Positions 12,101 through 24,299 of a DNA stretch of 64,000 nucleotides are shown here, in pieces. The notes below the pieces were generated by a model. That model was given only the letters and a program-made list of their open reading frames with translations. It did not search any database and had not been told where the DNA came from. The position numbers and the translations under genes are program-made. Position 1 is the first letter of the stretch. The number at the start of each line of letters is the position of its first letter. Where the stretch lies: contig JAGFNQ010008265.1 in assembly GCA_024364735.1 (NCBI GenBank), positions 186,001-250,000 on the forward strand, written 5' to 3'. This DNA comes from Boesenbergia rotunda. Its lineage: Eukaryota; Streptophyta; Magnoliopsida; Zingiberales; Zingiberaceae.

Positions 12101-13478
12101 AGCTCCTTATAGGTGGAGAAACCTTGCCACAACCCGCAACACTCACCTGAGCACTTAGACTACTAATTGACCTTTAACGAAAGCCAATTTTGTTAACCCT
12201 AGTCAGCCAAACCGAGCTCCCTTAAATAGAACTCGTGGATGAACTAGTCATTTCCAGTCGACTGGTGCCAACACTAGTCGACTGGTGCCCAAACCCTAGA
12301 CCTAGGGTTTCCCTTCCCGAGTACAATGCTCTCAGCACTCGGACCTTCATGACTCAGCTGACTCTCACCTAGCAGCCTCGACCTATTGCCTTCAAGCCTT
12401 CTTTGACTTTAGCACTCATCCCTTGGATGCATACGAGCCTGCGGCTCGTCCTCATGTCATCCTTCGTGTATGCCTCGAAGTGTGCTTCCCTCGGCTCATC
12501 GTTACTGCTTTGTCCACGGTCTCTCAGATGCATACAAGCCAGTGGCTTGTCTCCTCATGTCATGCTTCACCGAACCCGAAGCCGTCTAGTTAAGCTTATA
12601 TGTATCCTGCAAACCTGCACACTCACATACACATATCAAATACAAGGGTAAACCTAACATAAACCCTTTGCCCAAACATCAAAACACATGGTAACTCCGG
12701 ACTATAGATTGCTCCAACAATGACTTCACCTACCACAGAACTATCTACCGAATTAAGCAAGTTCGATGATCCCTATACCGACACTCCCCATTGATTAAAC
12801 AATATTTACACAGGTTTATCTAAAATCAACTACTAAGCAAATAAATCTTACCTAAACCATATCAGCACTTGTTCCACTCCCACGAAAACAGGACCGAAAG
12901 GAAAAACCACCGCCGAAACTCAGTGATCTCTCCTCCCCTCCTAGATCTATCTCCAATGAGTTAGAGCACCGAGGAGATAGAGCACTTGGATCAAGTGGGG
13001 GTAGCGCAACGGATCCAAGAGCGGCAGTAGCGACCAAATGATGAAGAAGAACCGCGGTTACTGCTATATGTAGCCGGAGAAAGAGTTGAATCGCTGGATC
13101 CGACAGTGATGCGGCCAACGAAGAGGAGTTCCCAACCAGGAAAGGGAAAGAACGAAGTTGTCTCGCTCGATTCCAACAAGCAGTAGCCTCGTGGACGTGG
13201 GAGCGAAGGAGATCAATGTCGGCTTCAACCAAGATGGGAGAAGAAGAAGGAATCGGTGGAGAAGCCTCAGTGTTTTCTCGATTGGGAGGGGAGGTTCGCG
13301 AGGAGTTGGCGTCGAACAATGAAGGGAGAAGAAGGTTTTGGCCAAAAGGGGTTGCGGCAACGAATTTTTATAAGCGGGGGACTTTTTCAATTTAACCCTC
13401 CAAATCTGGCTAATTCCAATCCTACCCTTAATTTAGGGTTTTATGCATTTAAGCTCTCCAATTTTTTAGTATTTAACA
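9188..13478 (-). repeat. 3' LTR of the nested Ty3 element
   Basis: Matches 16583-28458 through the same landmarks, for example tttatacataacatctca, the block around 9858-10250 and the GC-rich stretch near 12850-13350. It ends atttaaca at 13478 next to the polypurine tract. It contains the solo LTR 11858-12719; without that and its duplicated target it is about 3.42 kb. Translated frames inside it (such as 12852-13319 minus) have no recognisable product. Confidence 0.8.
11858..12719 (-). mobile_element. Solo LTR of a Copia-type element, minus strand
   Basis: This 862-bp unit starts TGTTGGGACC and ends GCTCCAACA, with atgac on both sides (11853-11857, 12720-12724). The other LTR of the host element reads straight across this point (cccatgacttcacctac), which proves the insertion. 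On the minus strand it has the words ttcaccccctctagc and ctatttaagggagctc, close to the Copia element at 17439-24299, and it contains the same cagtcgactgg word twice (about 12257-12288). It is a related family, now a solo LTR. Confidence 0.85.
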
Positions 13479-13490
13479 TTCTCCCCCACT
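13479..13490 (-). other. Polypurine tract
   Basis: On the minus strand AGTGGGGGAGAA lies immediately before the 3' LTR start TGTTAAAT. The chromovirus at 33449-33460 has the identical 12 bases in the same place. Confidence 0.75.
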
Positions 13491-16400
13491 AATAAAAATT
13501 TGGTCCCCAAATTTGCTAGTAAACCGTAACAAATACCAACAACTTATAGGTAGTACCAATACCGAACAAACACTAACAGTACGTACCTTAAGTGACCGAA
13601 TGAGGGTTTCGAGCTCAGATGAGATCCAGTGCATAAGTGCTAGTATAATCACTCCCAATTGCTAGGATCTTGTACGACCACTAATACAGTTGACAAGTTT
13701 AACCCTAACTTCCCGACTCGACACTCAGAGCTACTAGAGAATCACCACCTTTGCTTCTAGGTCGTGACCGTCAAGTGTTCATTAATCGCTCCCATGGTCA
13801 ACCTTGACCATGATTGCGAATCGAGCGACTTGACTATTTGCCCTCATACTAACACTAAGATAGTGAATACCTATTCGTCCAGTATGAAAACAGATATGCA
13901 AACCTACTAAATTGTAAAATGTCCAATATCTCTCCGAATGACAGAGACCCAACAAAGTCTATGATCTACACATAGGTAACATATAGCTCTTGAATATCGA
14001 TGCTCTAGGAAAATGTAGCTCAGTAAAAAATACATATATATAAAATTATATCTCGGAACGTCGATTTATCGGCCTGTGGTGCCTCCTCTCAGGTGACATC
14101 ATAAACTCGGTCCATCTTCGAAACTGATGGTGGTATCATCTGAACAGGTTGCGGCTGAATCATTTGAACTGCAGCTGGAAACACAGGCAGAGGTGCTGCA
14201 AGTGTGAATGACTGTTAAGGTTGATAAACTGCAGGCTAATATATTGGATACGGCTGATGATGAGACTCATTACACTATCTCACCTCAGTGTTAATTAACA
14301 TGTAGACCTATAACAATGCTACCAACCTCATTCTTAAGCGGCTTGTAATTTATGAAACAAAATGTCTGCTTACTCTAAAAGGGAAAATACTATGATTATA
14401 TTTATGAGATGGAAACACAGATAATAAATGTATTAATTGAGGATGAGAGACAAGGATGGTCATAATTGCAAATGCTTTTGAAGGATAGATTTGAAACGAG
14501 GGATAAAATGTGAGATTTAGAATTTTATGCACCAAACAACAATCGACCTAAATGATCCATCCCATAGACCACCAAAATTGTCTAGCTATCTCCTTCCATT
14601 AAACCATGCATTTCGGTAGACAATCGAAAAATCACTGTAGTAAAGGTAGATAAAATAGAGACTTGGTTCGATATGAAACAAACAACTAAAATTGCCATCA
14701 ACTTCAATTTCTTGTCCCCAATCGAATCATCCCCAATCGAATCATCTATATACATAATCAATGTCATCCATATACTAAAACACCAAATTTAATGATCAAC
14801 ATATATCACCAATATTTATGGTCATACTCCCCCTCAAATACCACCTCTTAATTTAATGGCCACAACTCTAATAATCAATTACAAAGATAGAACTATCACT
14901 GTCTACAACGCCCAACCATTATGATAACTACCAATGCCAAAGAAATAGGATAAGACTTAAGAGTCAAAGCTTACTTGATTAGCTCACTTACAAAGATCAT
15001 CCACTCAATGACCACACCATTGCCAACAAATCCAAATAAATTCACTAATAAATTATTAGAAGGTAATATATCACACAAGTCCATTTTCCATATCCATTAA
15101 TTCCAATTTATCCTTAAACATCAATCAAAATTGATTACTTTCTAATCACTAATACAAAGACACAATCATCAAACATCTTTCCAGAATAACTGTCAACCAA
15201 CACATCCTCTATAATTTTCACCAAACTATGATTAAATCTCATAGATGATAACCTACTAACACCTTGTTCCTTGAGTACCAGCAGATTGTATATCCCAATG
15301 TACCATCGGGATTATCTAATCATATAAGATTAGTCTACGAGTTAGAATTCCTGGTAGACTAGAGTTAGGTGAGTCGACTAACCTCGCCTTGTAACCCATC
15401 CTACTTCGATTCCTCCAGGTCTAGGATCCCAACAACCAACCCAACAAATGGAAAGAGATATACAATCTCTCAAATATACCTCTATATATTCACTAAGTGA
15501 TTCTTCATTTTCTGAAGAACATCTCCAGTATCTTCCACTCAGAGGTGACCTAGTCTCGTGAATGATTTGCATCAACGCAAATCATAAATCCGAAAGTACC
15601 CTCTTGGTCAACTAACCAGATACGATTAATCCATGGTCAACATTTCCATGGACTTGGATATCTTAATCTCCTATCAACTAGGATAGTATGTAGCTAATTC
15701 TACCTCTTCTGCGTCAAAGCAGGCCATGTAATATAATAAATCGATCCAATACTGATCGTGCTACCTACGATATGCAACCTTAAATTCCCACCTAGCTAGT
15801 GGTAGCCGGTGCTAGTACTACAACCAACATAGAAAAAGGGATTCCCAAAGACGGTATCCATAATCTCAAATAGGTAGTGGACAGATTCACCTCTCATTTT
15901 CCGACTCATCAATCGGTGCTACAAGGGAATCATCATTCTCTGCAACAGAGTTGAGTCTGTAATGGGTCCACTAGTCGCCTTCATGGTTAATCCCGACCAT
16001 GATTACAAATAAACTAGTTGACTATGATTCATCAAACTAAACTAAGTACAAAGAATAACTAGTAGTTGAATATAAGTAACAGTATGTTATTTAACTAAGC
16101 TAACATATGTCTATACAACCTTAAACAAGGTAATGTACATAACGGATAAGATAATCATCAAAGATATACCTTACTAACTTACTTGTCGCCTAGAAAAGTC
16201 CATTACCACCAAGTCCCAACACAAAGAAGTCGAGAAAAATGACTCCGCAAAATTCAAACATTTACCTGAACTTGGGCATCTGATATTCAAAAGATTGGTA
16301 TAAAAAAGATTCCCTAAATGCTCAAAAATCTCACAACCTGGAAAATTTTGAAAATCTCAAAACATGAAAATAAACAGGCATCGTAAACCTCATAAAACTA

Positions 16401-16561
16401 ACGCCCAGATACTGATACCGAATAAATTAGAATCAGGTAAACTCCGTATAAATCCACAAATATCCAAGTAACTTTGAAAATTTACACTCTAATACCACTA
16501 AATTGGTATCAAATAAACTCTACAAAAATCCGAAAAAAAACTCCCATGTTACACTCGTAAA
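13491..16561 (-). pseudogene. Decayed internal region of the nested Ty3 element
   Basis: About 3.1 kb lies between the polypurine tract and the primer-binding site, far shorter than a full chromovirus gag-pol. Near 13570-13640 the minus strand reads HWISSELETLIRSL, resembling the EATWELE...IR end of a chromovirus chromodomain at the expected place just before the polypurine tract. Near 14100-14210 a minus frame is Pro/Gln-rich and could be a gag relic. I cannot recognise protease, reverse transcriptase or integrase in the rest, which is full of stops. Confidence 0.5.
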
Positions 16562-16577
16562 CCTGAATCTGATACCA
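16562..16577 (-). other. Primer-binding site (initiator Met tRNA type)
   Basis: Read on the minus strand, TGGTATCAGA follows the end of the 5' LTR by a few bases. This is the usual plant primer-binding start matching the initiator methionine tRNA 3' end. It fixes the element's orientation. Confidence 0.75.
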
Positions 16578-17438
16578 AAAATTATCACGCTCCCAGAGGC
16601 CCATGCTCTCTTAAAAAATGGGCAGCATCTCCCTTATGCAACGGATAATCTGGAATATTTATACATAACATCTCACACATAATATGACTCAGTCATCACA
16701 AATATAAAATACCCCATAACCACGCAGTATAAAAGAAATGGATAGAAATAACAAAATTAAAACTCAATATAAATCCAACAATAAACATACCAGCCCATAA
16801 ATACATAAACGTGACTCCACTCAAACTACACGTAGCTCTACTGAGAAAATAACTACAGTTTAATAAAATAGATACGGAAACAAAGAAAATGCAGAAATCA
16901 AATAAATGCGAAAAAACTCTAATACGTTCGACAACATAAGATTGACAATTGGATCATCTCCTGACTCTAAGTAATGCATCTAGCGACTACTTAAAATAGA
17001 ATTAGATGGTAGGGGTGGTGAGTCTGGGCGAACTCTACAGATATAAGAGTAGACAAATGCATGACATAATAAAAGGTCCAATAAGCAAATAAAAATAAAA
17101 ATATACAGTCTCCAGAACAGAATAACATATATGTGAATATGTAAAATTGAATGAAAGTGCAACCATAAATAATACATGTATATCAATTAAATGCAACAAT
17201 CATAGCTTATATAAATACAACAAGCATAAAAAAATATAAAATGCAATAAATGCACATGATGCAATGACATATGTCACCCCTGACACCAACCAAACTGCCA
17301 TCACTTTACATTTGTGAGGCCGAATGGGTAGGGTTGTGACAACTATACGCATTACAACAACTACCACTACTATAAGTGGTTGGGTGGACAGGATGTTGGG
17401 GAGCCAACTACTTCAAAATCCCAGGAAAAAGGGGGAGC

Positions 17439-18395
17439 CGTTGGGGCAATCGGCCCTGATATGATCTGGAGGATCATGAGTTTTGATGTGTGCAGTCAAT
17501 ATGGTTAAGTTAGGGCTTATTGTGGACTAATGTATGTACATGAGTGTGCAGGTGTACAGGTACACATGGACTTGGTTAATGTCTTCAGGTGAAGAATGAC
17601 ATGGAGGCAAGCTGGAGGCTTACGTGCGCATCCGAGGGACCGTTGGATAGCAGGGACGATGAGCCGATGGACGCAGACTTCGAGGCGTACGTGGAGGGTG
17701 GCATGGAGGCAAACGGGAGGTTTGCGTGCGCATCCGAGGGACGAGGGCCGAAGATGAAGAAGACATGAAGGCAACAGTCGAGGCTGCTGGTGAAGAGTCA
17801 ACCGGGTTGTGAGGGTATGAGTATGAGTGTTTGTACTCAGGGGCTAAGCCGGGAGGGTTTGAGTGCGGAGTGAAATGTATTCAGGAGTGAAACCCTAAGC
17901 TTAGGTGTGTACCAGTCGACTGGACTGGTGTCGGCTGAAACAGGCTGGCAGATTCGAACGTTGTACGACAACGGTCAAATCTGAGTGGGACCAGTCGACT
18001 GCCCCAGGGGCAGTCGACTGGTGGCGCCTGTTTCAGATTCGAGCCTTATTTAAAGGAGCTCGTTTCATGCTTTGTTTCTTGATGAAACTCGCTTGGGTAA
18101 AGTGAGTTAGTAGTCTTTTGTGCCCATATATTGTCAAAGTGATTGTGGCGAGGTTTCTCCACCCACAAGGAGCGACGAGGGCTAGCCGGAGGTTATCCGG
18201 GGATTGATCCACCGACGGATTCTTGGATTAGTCACCCGTCCGGGGTGGATACCAAGTAAATCTTCCGTGTTAGCATTGGTTAGTTTTTGTCTTATTGTTT
18301 TATTGTATATTTCGTTGTGTAAACTAACCGTGTAGGAACAAAGGGGGTCGACAAAGTGCTATTCACCCCCTCTAGCAACGCTCTTCGATCTATCA
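17439..18395 (+). repeat. 5' LTR of the Copia element
   Basis: 957 bp, starting CGTTGGGG (the first base changed from T, as the other LTR shows) and ending CGATCTATCA. It contains a TATTTAAAGG promoter-like word near 18048 and, at 17990-18022, a 33-bp perfect palindrome with 16-base arms around one base. The end ttcaccccc...tctagc is typical of this family. Confidence 0.85.
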
Positions 18396-18397
18396 AT

Positions 18398-18409
18398 TGG
18401 TATCAGAGC
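18398..18409 (+). other. Primer-binding site
   Basis: TGGTATCAGAGC lies two bases after the 5' LTR and matches the plant initiator methionine tRNA end, as in most plant Copia elements. Confidence 0.85.
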
Positions 18410-18479
18410 GAGGACTGCTCTTGATCGGACTAACCGCCGAGGGAGCACACGCTAGAGGAAGAAGAACCATGGAAGACAA

Positions 18480-20060
18480 ACATGGGAATATATCAACTCA
18501 CCACCATCATACGAGAATAAAGACTTTGCATATTGGAAAGCTAGAATGAAGATGTGGCTCGGTATGGATTGGGAGTGTGTAATGGTGCTAGAAGAGCCAT
18601 TCAAGACCCCTAAGGACAAGCATAGAAAGAAGCTCCGACCTAGGTATTGGATCAAGGAGCAACAAGAACAAGCAAGGGCCAATGAAAAGGTAATCAATAT
18701 TTTGGTTAATATTTTACCTACTAATATTTTGAGTGATGTAGGGAATTACAAAATGCCTATGAGTTATGGACTAAAGTGGAAGAAGTACATAAGAACCCGA
18801 CACAAGCCCAACTAATAGAAGAGCCCAAAAAACTAAGCTCAAGTGTCCAAGAGGATCCAAGAGAAAAAGAATTATCAAGTGAAGTGAATGAGTTGAGTGA
18901 AAAAGAATCCACATCATCCGAAGAAAAAGAAGTATCAACATCAAGAGTTGAGGGGGAGGAGAGACCCTCATCCCCACAAGAGCAAGAAAAGACTTCCACC
19001 TCCACCAAAGCTAAATCGAAAGAGCACATCACATGCTTTGATTGCAACGAAAAGGGGCACTACAAGAACAAGTGCCCGAAAGGTAAAAAGGAGGTACAGT
19101 CTAAACTTATTTTAATTAGTTTAAATTCTAACATGGGGTGTAGGAATGAGGAGGTTAAAAAGGAGAAAAGAAGGAATATTCGATGCTTTACATGCGGGGA
19201 GCTAGGGCATTACCATACAAAATGTCCAAGGAAAGGAGAGTTGAAAAAGATGGAGCACCTTAGAAGATGAGAGAAAGAAGAGAGAAAGAAAAGGAGCTCA
19301 CATCAAGGGGGAGCTACAAAGGTAAGGGAGGTAATCCCTAACTCAAGTTATGCTCAAAATGCATGTATGAATGATAGAAATACTAATAATTGTTTGCCTA
19401 GATGTAACTTTGGTTTTAAATATCATGATAGGACCAAAAACACTTTTGCGTGCCAAAATATTCAAAATTCTATGTTTCATGATAAACCTAGAAATTCTAG
19501 GACTAAGGACCAAGGCATAAACCCTAAGGAAGGGAGATATATGCCTAGAAAAATGAATAAACCTAGAAATGATCAAGTTAGGTCAAATAATTCTATTCTT
19601 AGGAGTTTAGAAAAGGAAAATCAACTTTTAAGAGCAAAACTTGATAAGTTAGAAAGAAACCTAGGTAGAGTCATTCAAGGGTCCAAGGGATTGAACGTGA
19701 TACAAAAGGACCAAAATCTTAGAATGGTAGGTCGGGTCTAGATATCACCCTAAGAGGGCAAATGTGAGTAAAATGCCATATTCAAGGGTGCCCTATAACT
19801 ATGGTAGAGTGAAGATCAAAAATGACAAAGAAAAGTCATTTAAAGAAAAAGAAAAGGAATTGACCAAGCAAAAGGTCTATAGGGTTAAGAGAGTGAGAGT
19901 GGAAGGTCAAAAAGCACCGGAGGAGTACCAGTGTGGTCTTGTCTTTGTAGATAAATTACCTAGGGAGGTAACTAGGGCTAGGAGCTCAAGGGAGAGCTCT
20001 AGAAGTCAAAATGGGATCCATGGTCAATGGATCTCAGGTGGTTTCCTTCTAGGAGATTAA
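18480..20060 (+). pseudogene. Broken Copia gag with two zinc knuckles
   Basis: The frame reads YENKDFAYWKARMKMWLG, a typical Copia gag N-terminus, then an acidic Lys/Glu/Ser linker and two nucleic-acid-binding CX2CX4HX4C knuckles: CFDCNEKGHYKNKC (about 19033-19074) and CFTCGELGHYHTKC (about 19182-19223). Damage: the ATG at 18469 is out of frame with the gag text, a one-base loss in an A run near 18750 shifts the frame, and a stop ends it at 19270. After that, 19367-19741 encodes a coiled-coil-like LEKENQLLRAKLDKLERNL segment resembling the gag C-terminus of the other Copia element here. Gag would package element RNA in cytoplasmic particles; this copy cannot make an intact one. Confidence 0.75.
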
Positions 20061-20484
20061 ATGGGCTATAGAGTTTGCCAATGTGTTTGAAAGGCTAAGG
20101 TTAGCCTTAATTCTAAAAAATTGGCACACTAAAGGGAGAGTTATGGAGAAAAAGATTGAAAATAGGATTATAATTGAGAGAAAATGATTTTAATATGGAA
20201 ATACCATATAAATTGATGCTATTAATGTATTATGAACAAGTATGGGAAGAAGCATCAAGAAGAAGTTCAAATTAGAACTTTGAGTTGAGTTTAAATGATC
20301 AAATTTGGATAGTTTTGAAGTTTGTATCAATCTAGGGATTCGGGATAGTTTTGATTGAAATTATATTTTTCCAAGTAGACATAGGATCCACAAATCTCTC
20401 CATGAAATTTTAGATTTTTTGGAGATTTGTGGAATTAGTTAGGCTTTTCTGAATTTCAGACTGGGAAACTGAAAATTCAGTATC

Positions 20485-20637
20485 AGTCGATTGCCCTACT
20501 GGCAGTCGACTGGTCCAGGACTAGGAACCTACTGTAAGTTTTACCAGTCGACTACCCCAAGGACAGTTGACTGGTCTAATATGAGAAAACCTTCTGTAAG
20601 GTTCACCAGTCGACTGCCCCAGGGGCAGTCGACTGGT
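20485..20637 (+). repeat. Cluster of three GTCGAC-centred palindromes
   Basis: Three palindromic words occur within about 150 bp: near 20485-20515, 20541-20575 and 20605-20637. The last is identical to the 33-bp palindrome in both LTRs (17990-18022, 23891-23923); the others are diverged versions with mismatched or G-T-type pairs. A further copy lies near 22904-22937. Confidence 0.85.
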
Positions 20638-21006
20638 GCGTGGGTTCTATAAAAGAAAAGGGCGCGCGAGGGGGGGCAGCCAAAACCTAGGGTTTAGGCG
20701 TGCCACCCCGGCGATTCTTCATCTCCCCGACTCATCTTGTGTCCTAAGCTCCTTCCAAGCCCTAAAATCCCTTCCTAAGCCCTCCTCTAACCTCGATCTA
20801 CTTCTAGGGTTAGTTAAAACTCCCCTTTTCAAGTCGATTTCTCCAAATCATCATCATGAAGAGATTAGGAAAAAGGTATCATTGTTTAAGATTCAGATTT
20901 TCATTTAAATCTTGTTTTGGAACTAATGTGATATTTTTTTTGCATGTTTTCTTTGCCATTTTCCTTTGTGGGGGTGGTTTGGTATGCATGCATGGGTTTA
21001 TCACAT

Positions 21007-22153
21007 TGTAGTTTGGCCTCTATGCGACCACGCGGTGAGGGATCCTCACGCAGGTCAGGAGAGTCTAGGTTTAGGTCGGTGGAATGTAGGAACAGGTTTG
21101 ATGAAAATGAGTTCATTGTAATGAACTACCGATACCTTAACAAATCCTACTTCCAAGAAAAGTCTCCTCCAATCACCGAAATGATCATGCATTTTAAGTT
21201 AGACAAATTGGTTTACTGTCAACATGACATCAACATTGACTTATGTAAGGAGTTTTATGCCAATCTGACCTGCATTGAATCTGATCATCACCTTTATGGG
21301 TCCATGATGGCCGGGGTCACCATTTCTTTCTCACCCATGGTTCTAGCTGGATTTTTAGAGTGTAGGGCATCAGATAATGCATCTGTTTATTTTCCTACCG
21401 TTGTTAAGCCACTCTCTCTCTATGATGTCTCCATTGACCAGATTCATATGCATTATTTTAGGAGACAAGACATGAGTCAGAGCGCACTTTTAATGCCAAA
21501 CCCATGTGTCCATTCAGTCATGTCTTGTACAAAATCGTCATAGAATGCATACTACCCATTGTCACCAAGGGGCAGGCAAGGATTCGACTACCCCACTTGG
21601 TGATGATGTACGCTTTAGAGAGAAGGATAGATGTTGATGTTTCCTTGCAAGTGTTCACAGCAATTGTCCATTTTTCCCATAGTGTTAATGGGAAAATCTA
21701 TATGCTATTTTGCCACATCTGACCGAGTTCTTTTAGTCTCGGGGCATCGGAGTGTCTAGTGGTGAGGTCAGCACCTGTCTAAGGACTATGACTAGATTGA
21801 CATACGCCAATTGTCCTTGGCAGAATAGACGCCAATTGTCCTTGGCAGACATAGAGAGTCGACAGGGGGCATTTGTCTGGAGGGAGCGTCCAGAGTCATC
21901 CAGCTCGGATGAGGAGCCTACAGAGATGGTTACACATGTGGAGTTTACTCAGCTCCGATCAGATGTTCACAGGCTTCAGGAGGACGTTCATGGCATCCGT
22001 GAGGAGATCCACGGAGTCCAGCAGACGGAGCAGAGGATTGAGGCGACAGTTCATGGATTTACCAGCCGTCAGGATGAGATGTACGATATGCTACGACAGT
22101 TGCATCTCGCTTATCAGGCCCCTCCTCCTCCAGGCGATGACGACATGATTTGA
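21007..22153 (+). pseudogene. ORF resembling the putative plant transposon protein domain
   Basis: The frame starting MRPRGEGSSRRSG continues with NRFDENEFIVMNYRYLNKSY, DLCKEFYANL and GVTISFSPMVLAGFL. This layout recalls the plant transposon protein domain I know as Transposase_32/PF20167, found within plant retroelements; the match is from memory. The frame shifts near 21500 (YKIVIECILPIVTKGQARI continues in another frame) and has a stop at 21722. A last segment to 22153 is a Gln/Glu/His-rich coiled coil (RLQEDVHGIREEIHGVQQ) with a Pro-rich end. It occupies the place where pol would be. Function unknown. Confidence 0.55.
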
Positions 22154-23324
22154 TAGGATGGTGCAGTCTTTAGAGCATTTTAGTGTCGAGAGTGTTGTTC
22201 TTTGATGTATCATTATTATACCTCTCAAACACTTCTTATTCTGGTGTTGTAACATTTGGATGACTTCAGGGTTTTAGCCCCTGCTACTTTATCATGTTCT
22301 ATGAGTGTTTTTATGTTTTTTTTTTGTATGATACATTTATGTCATGCTTTATTATGTAGTTTTATGTCATGTGTGATTTTGACTTGCATTATTGGTTTTC
22401 TATTATGATACTTGATTTGAGTATTGTTTGAAAATTCTTTAAGTGCTTTAATGATATATTTTGATATTTTATATTGACTGTTTTGTCTAAATTCGTTAAT
22501 TGTATTGAATGAACAAGATCTCTATAGATAAGGGTATAAGAATGGATATTTTCATGATTATCTAGGGTTAAGAGGTAAAGAGGGGGAGCTTTGTCAAAAT
22601 GAGAAATGAATATTGAAAAAGGAGAGAATTGAAAACCATTATATGTGTAGAATGTGAATGAACAAGGGTGCTAAACACATAGAAGTGTGGAGGGATGTTG
22701 AAGTTGATACAAACATGGCCATTATTGAGAATTTTTTAGGTTTGTACCAAAAATCAAGCATGGTTGGTATTTTTCATAAACCAATATTTTTCTAGGATAG
22801 GGAATACTCTAACAAACGTGCTTGCAAAATTTCATATTTTTCTGGATTTTCTGAAATTTTCTACGCGTTTCTGAATTTTGGTTGAAAATTCAGAAACTGG
22901 CGTATCAGTCGACTGCCTTGGGGGGCAGTCGACTGGTAGTTTGGGCAGAGTGCTATTTTGAGATTTCTGAGGGATTTTTCAGAAATCTGGTTGAGTTCTA
23001 TTTGACACCAAGGGTAAGGTTGCTTGAGACAATCTTTTGATGGTGTCAAAGGGGGAGAACTTGGGTGTTAAGTTAGATTAAAACTTAACATTGATTGATT
23101 TGTAATACTCTGGAGTTAAGTTGGGATTACTTAACCAGTTATTGTGAGTGGACTTAAGTTGGGAGAACTTAACTTGGTATGGGCAATGAGGATTGAAGAT
23201 TGGGAAAAAGCATAGGTTAAGAGGGAGGTTGTCTCTTGTGTGTTATGCTTTGATTTTCAATTGCTATTGCTATTGTCATTATTATTGTTGTTATGTTTAC
23301 CTAACTTAACATATTGCCACACAT

Positions 23325-23339
23325 CAAAAAGGAGGAGAT
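23325..23339 (+). other. Polypurine tract of the Copia element
   Basis: AAAAAGGAGGAGAT lies directly before the 3' LTR start TGTTGGGG. Confidence 0.75.
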
Positions 23340-24299
23340 TGTTGGGGCAATCGGCTCTGATATGATCTGGAGGATCATGGGTTTTGATGTGTGCGGTCAA
23401 TATGATTAAGTTAGGGCTTATTGTGGACTAATATGTGTACATGAGTGTGCAAGTGTACAGGTACACATGGACTTAGTTGATGTCTTCAGGTGAAGGATGA
23501 CATGGAAGCAAGCTGGAGGCTTACGTGCGCATCCGAGGGACCGTTGGATAGCAAGGACGATGAGCCGAGGGATGCGGACTTCGAGGCGTACGTGAAGGGT
23601 GGCATGGAGGCAAACTGGAGGTTTGCGTGCGCATCCGAGGGACGAGGGCCGAAGATGAAGAAGACATGAAGGCAACAGTCGAGGCTGCTGGTGAAGAGTC
23701 AACCGGGTTGTGAGGGTCTGAGTATGAGTGTTTGTACTCAGGGGCTAAGCCGGGAGGGTTTGAGTGCGGAGTGAAATGTATTCGGGAGTGAAACCCTAGG
23801 CTTAGGTGTGTACCAGTCGACTGGACTGGTGTCGGCTGAAACAGGCTGGCAGATTCGAACGTTGTACGACAACGGTCGAATCTGAGTGGGACCAGTCGAC
23901 TGCCCCAGGGGCAGTCGACTGGTGGCGCCTGTTTCAGATTCGAGCCTTATTTAAAGGGGCTCGTTTCATGCTTTGTTTCTTGACGAAACTCGCTTGGGTA
24001 AAGTGAGTTAGTAGTCTTTTGTGCCCATATATTATCAAAGTGATTGTGGCGAGGTTTCTCCACCCACAAGGAGCGACGAGGGCTAGCTGGAGGTTATCCG
24101 GGGATTGATCCACTGACGGATTCTTGGATTAGTCACCCGTCCGGGGTGGATACCAAGTAAATCTTCCGTGTTAGCATTGGTTAGTTTTTGTCTTATTGTT
24201 TTATTGTATATTCCACTGTGCAAACTAACCGTGTAGGAACAAAGCGGGTCGACAAAGTGCTATTCACCCCCCCCTCTAGCAACGCTCTTCGATCTATCA
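23340..24299 (+). repeat. 3' LTR of the Copia element
   Basis: 960 bp, near-identical to 17439-18395, starting TGTTGGGG and ending CTATCA. It carries the same 33-bp palindrome at 23891-23923 and the TATTTAAAGG word. Differences are concentrated in the first third. Confidence 0.85.

Larger units (their letters stand above)
17439..24299 (+). mobile_element. Complete non-autonomous Copia LTR retrotransposon (gag only, no pol)
   Basis: The element is 6,861 bp, with LTRs at 17439-18395 and 23340-24299, a Met-tRNA primer-binding site, a purine tract and a ggagc target duplication (17434-17438, 24300-24304). The LTRs differ at a few dozen positions, so it is fairly young and clearly younger than its host element. 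Internally it has a broken gag with two zinc knuckles, then an ORF resembling the putative plant transposon protein family, and non-coding sequence. No protease, integrase, reverse transcriptase or RNase H is visible in any frame. It would depend on proteins from another element. Confidence 0.85.

Noticed and set aside
7897..12724. Two solo LTRs sharing the same atgac target duplication as a sign of sequence-specific insertion
   Set aside because: The two LTRs are unrelated in sequence, a five-base match can arise by chance, and atgac is repeated locally at the first site.
12852..13390. Overlapping minus-strand open frames of 108-155 codons, repeated near 26733-27218
   Set aside because: They are the same GC-rich LTR segment in both LTRs of the nested element, with no conserved start, domain or codon pattern.
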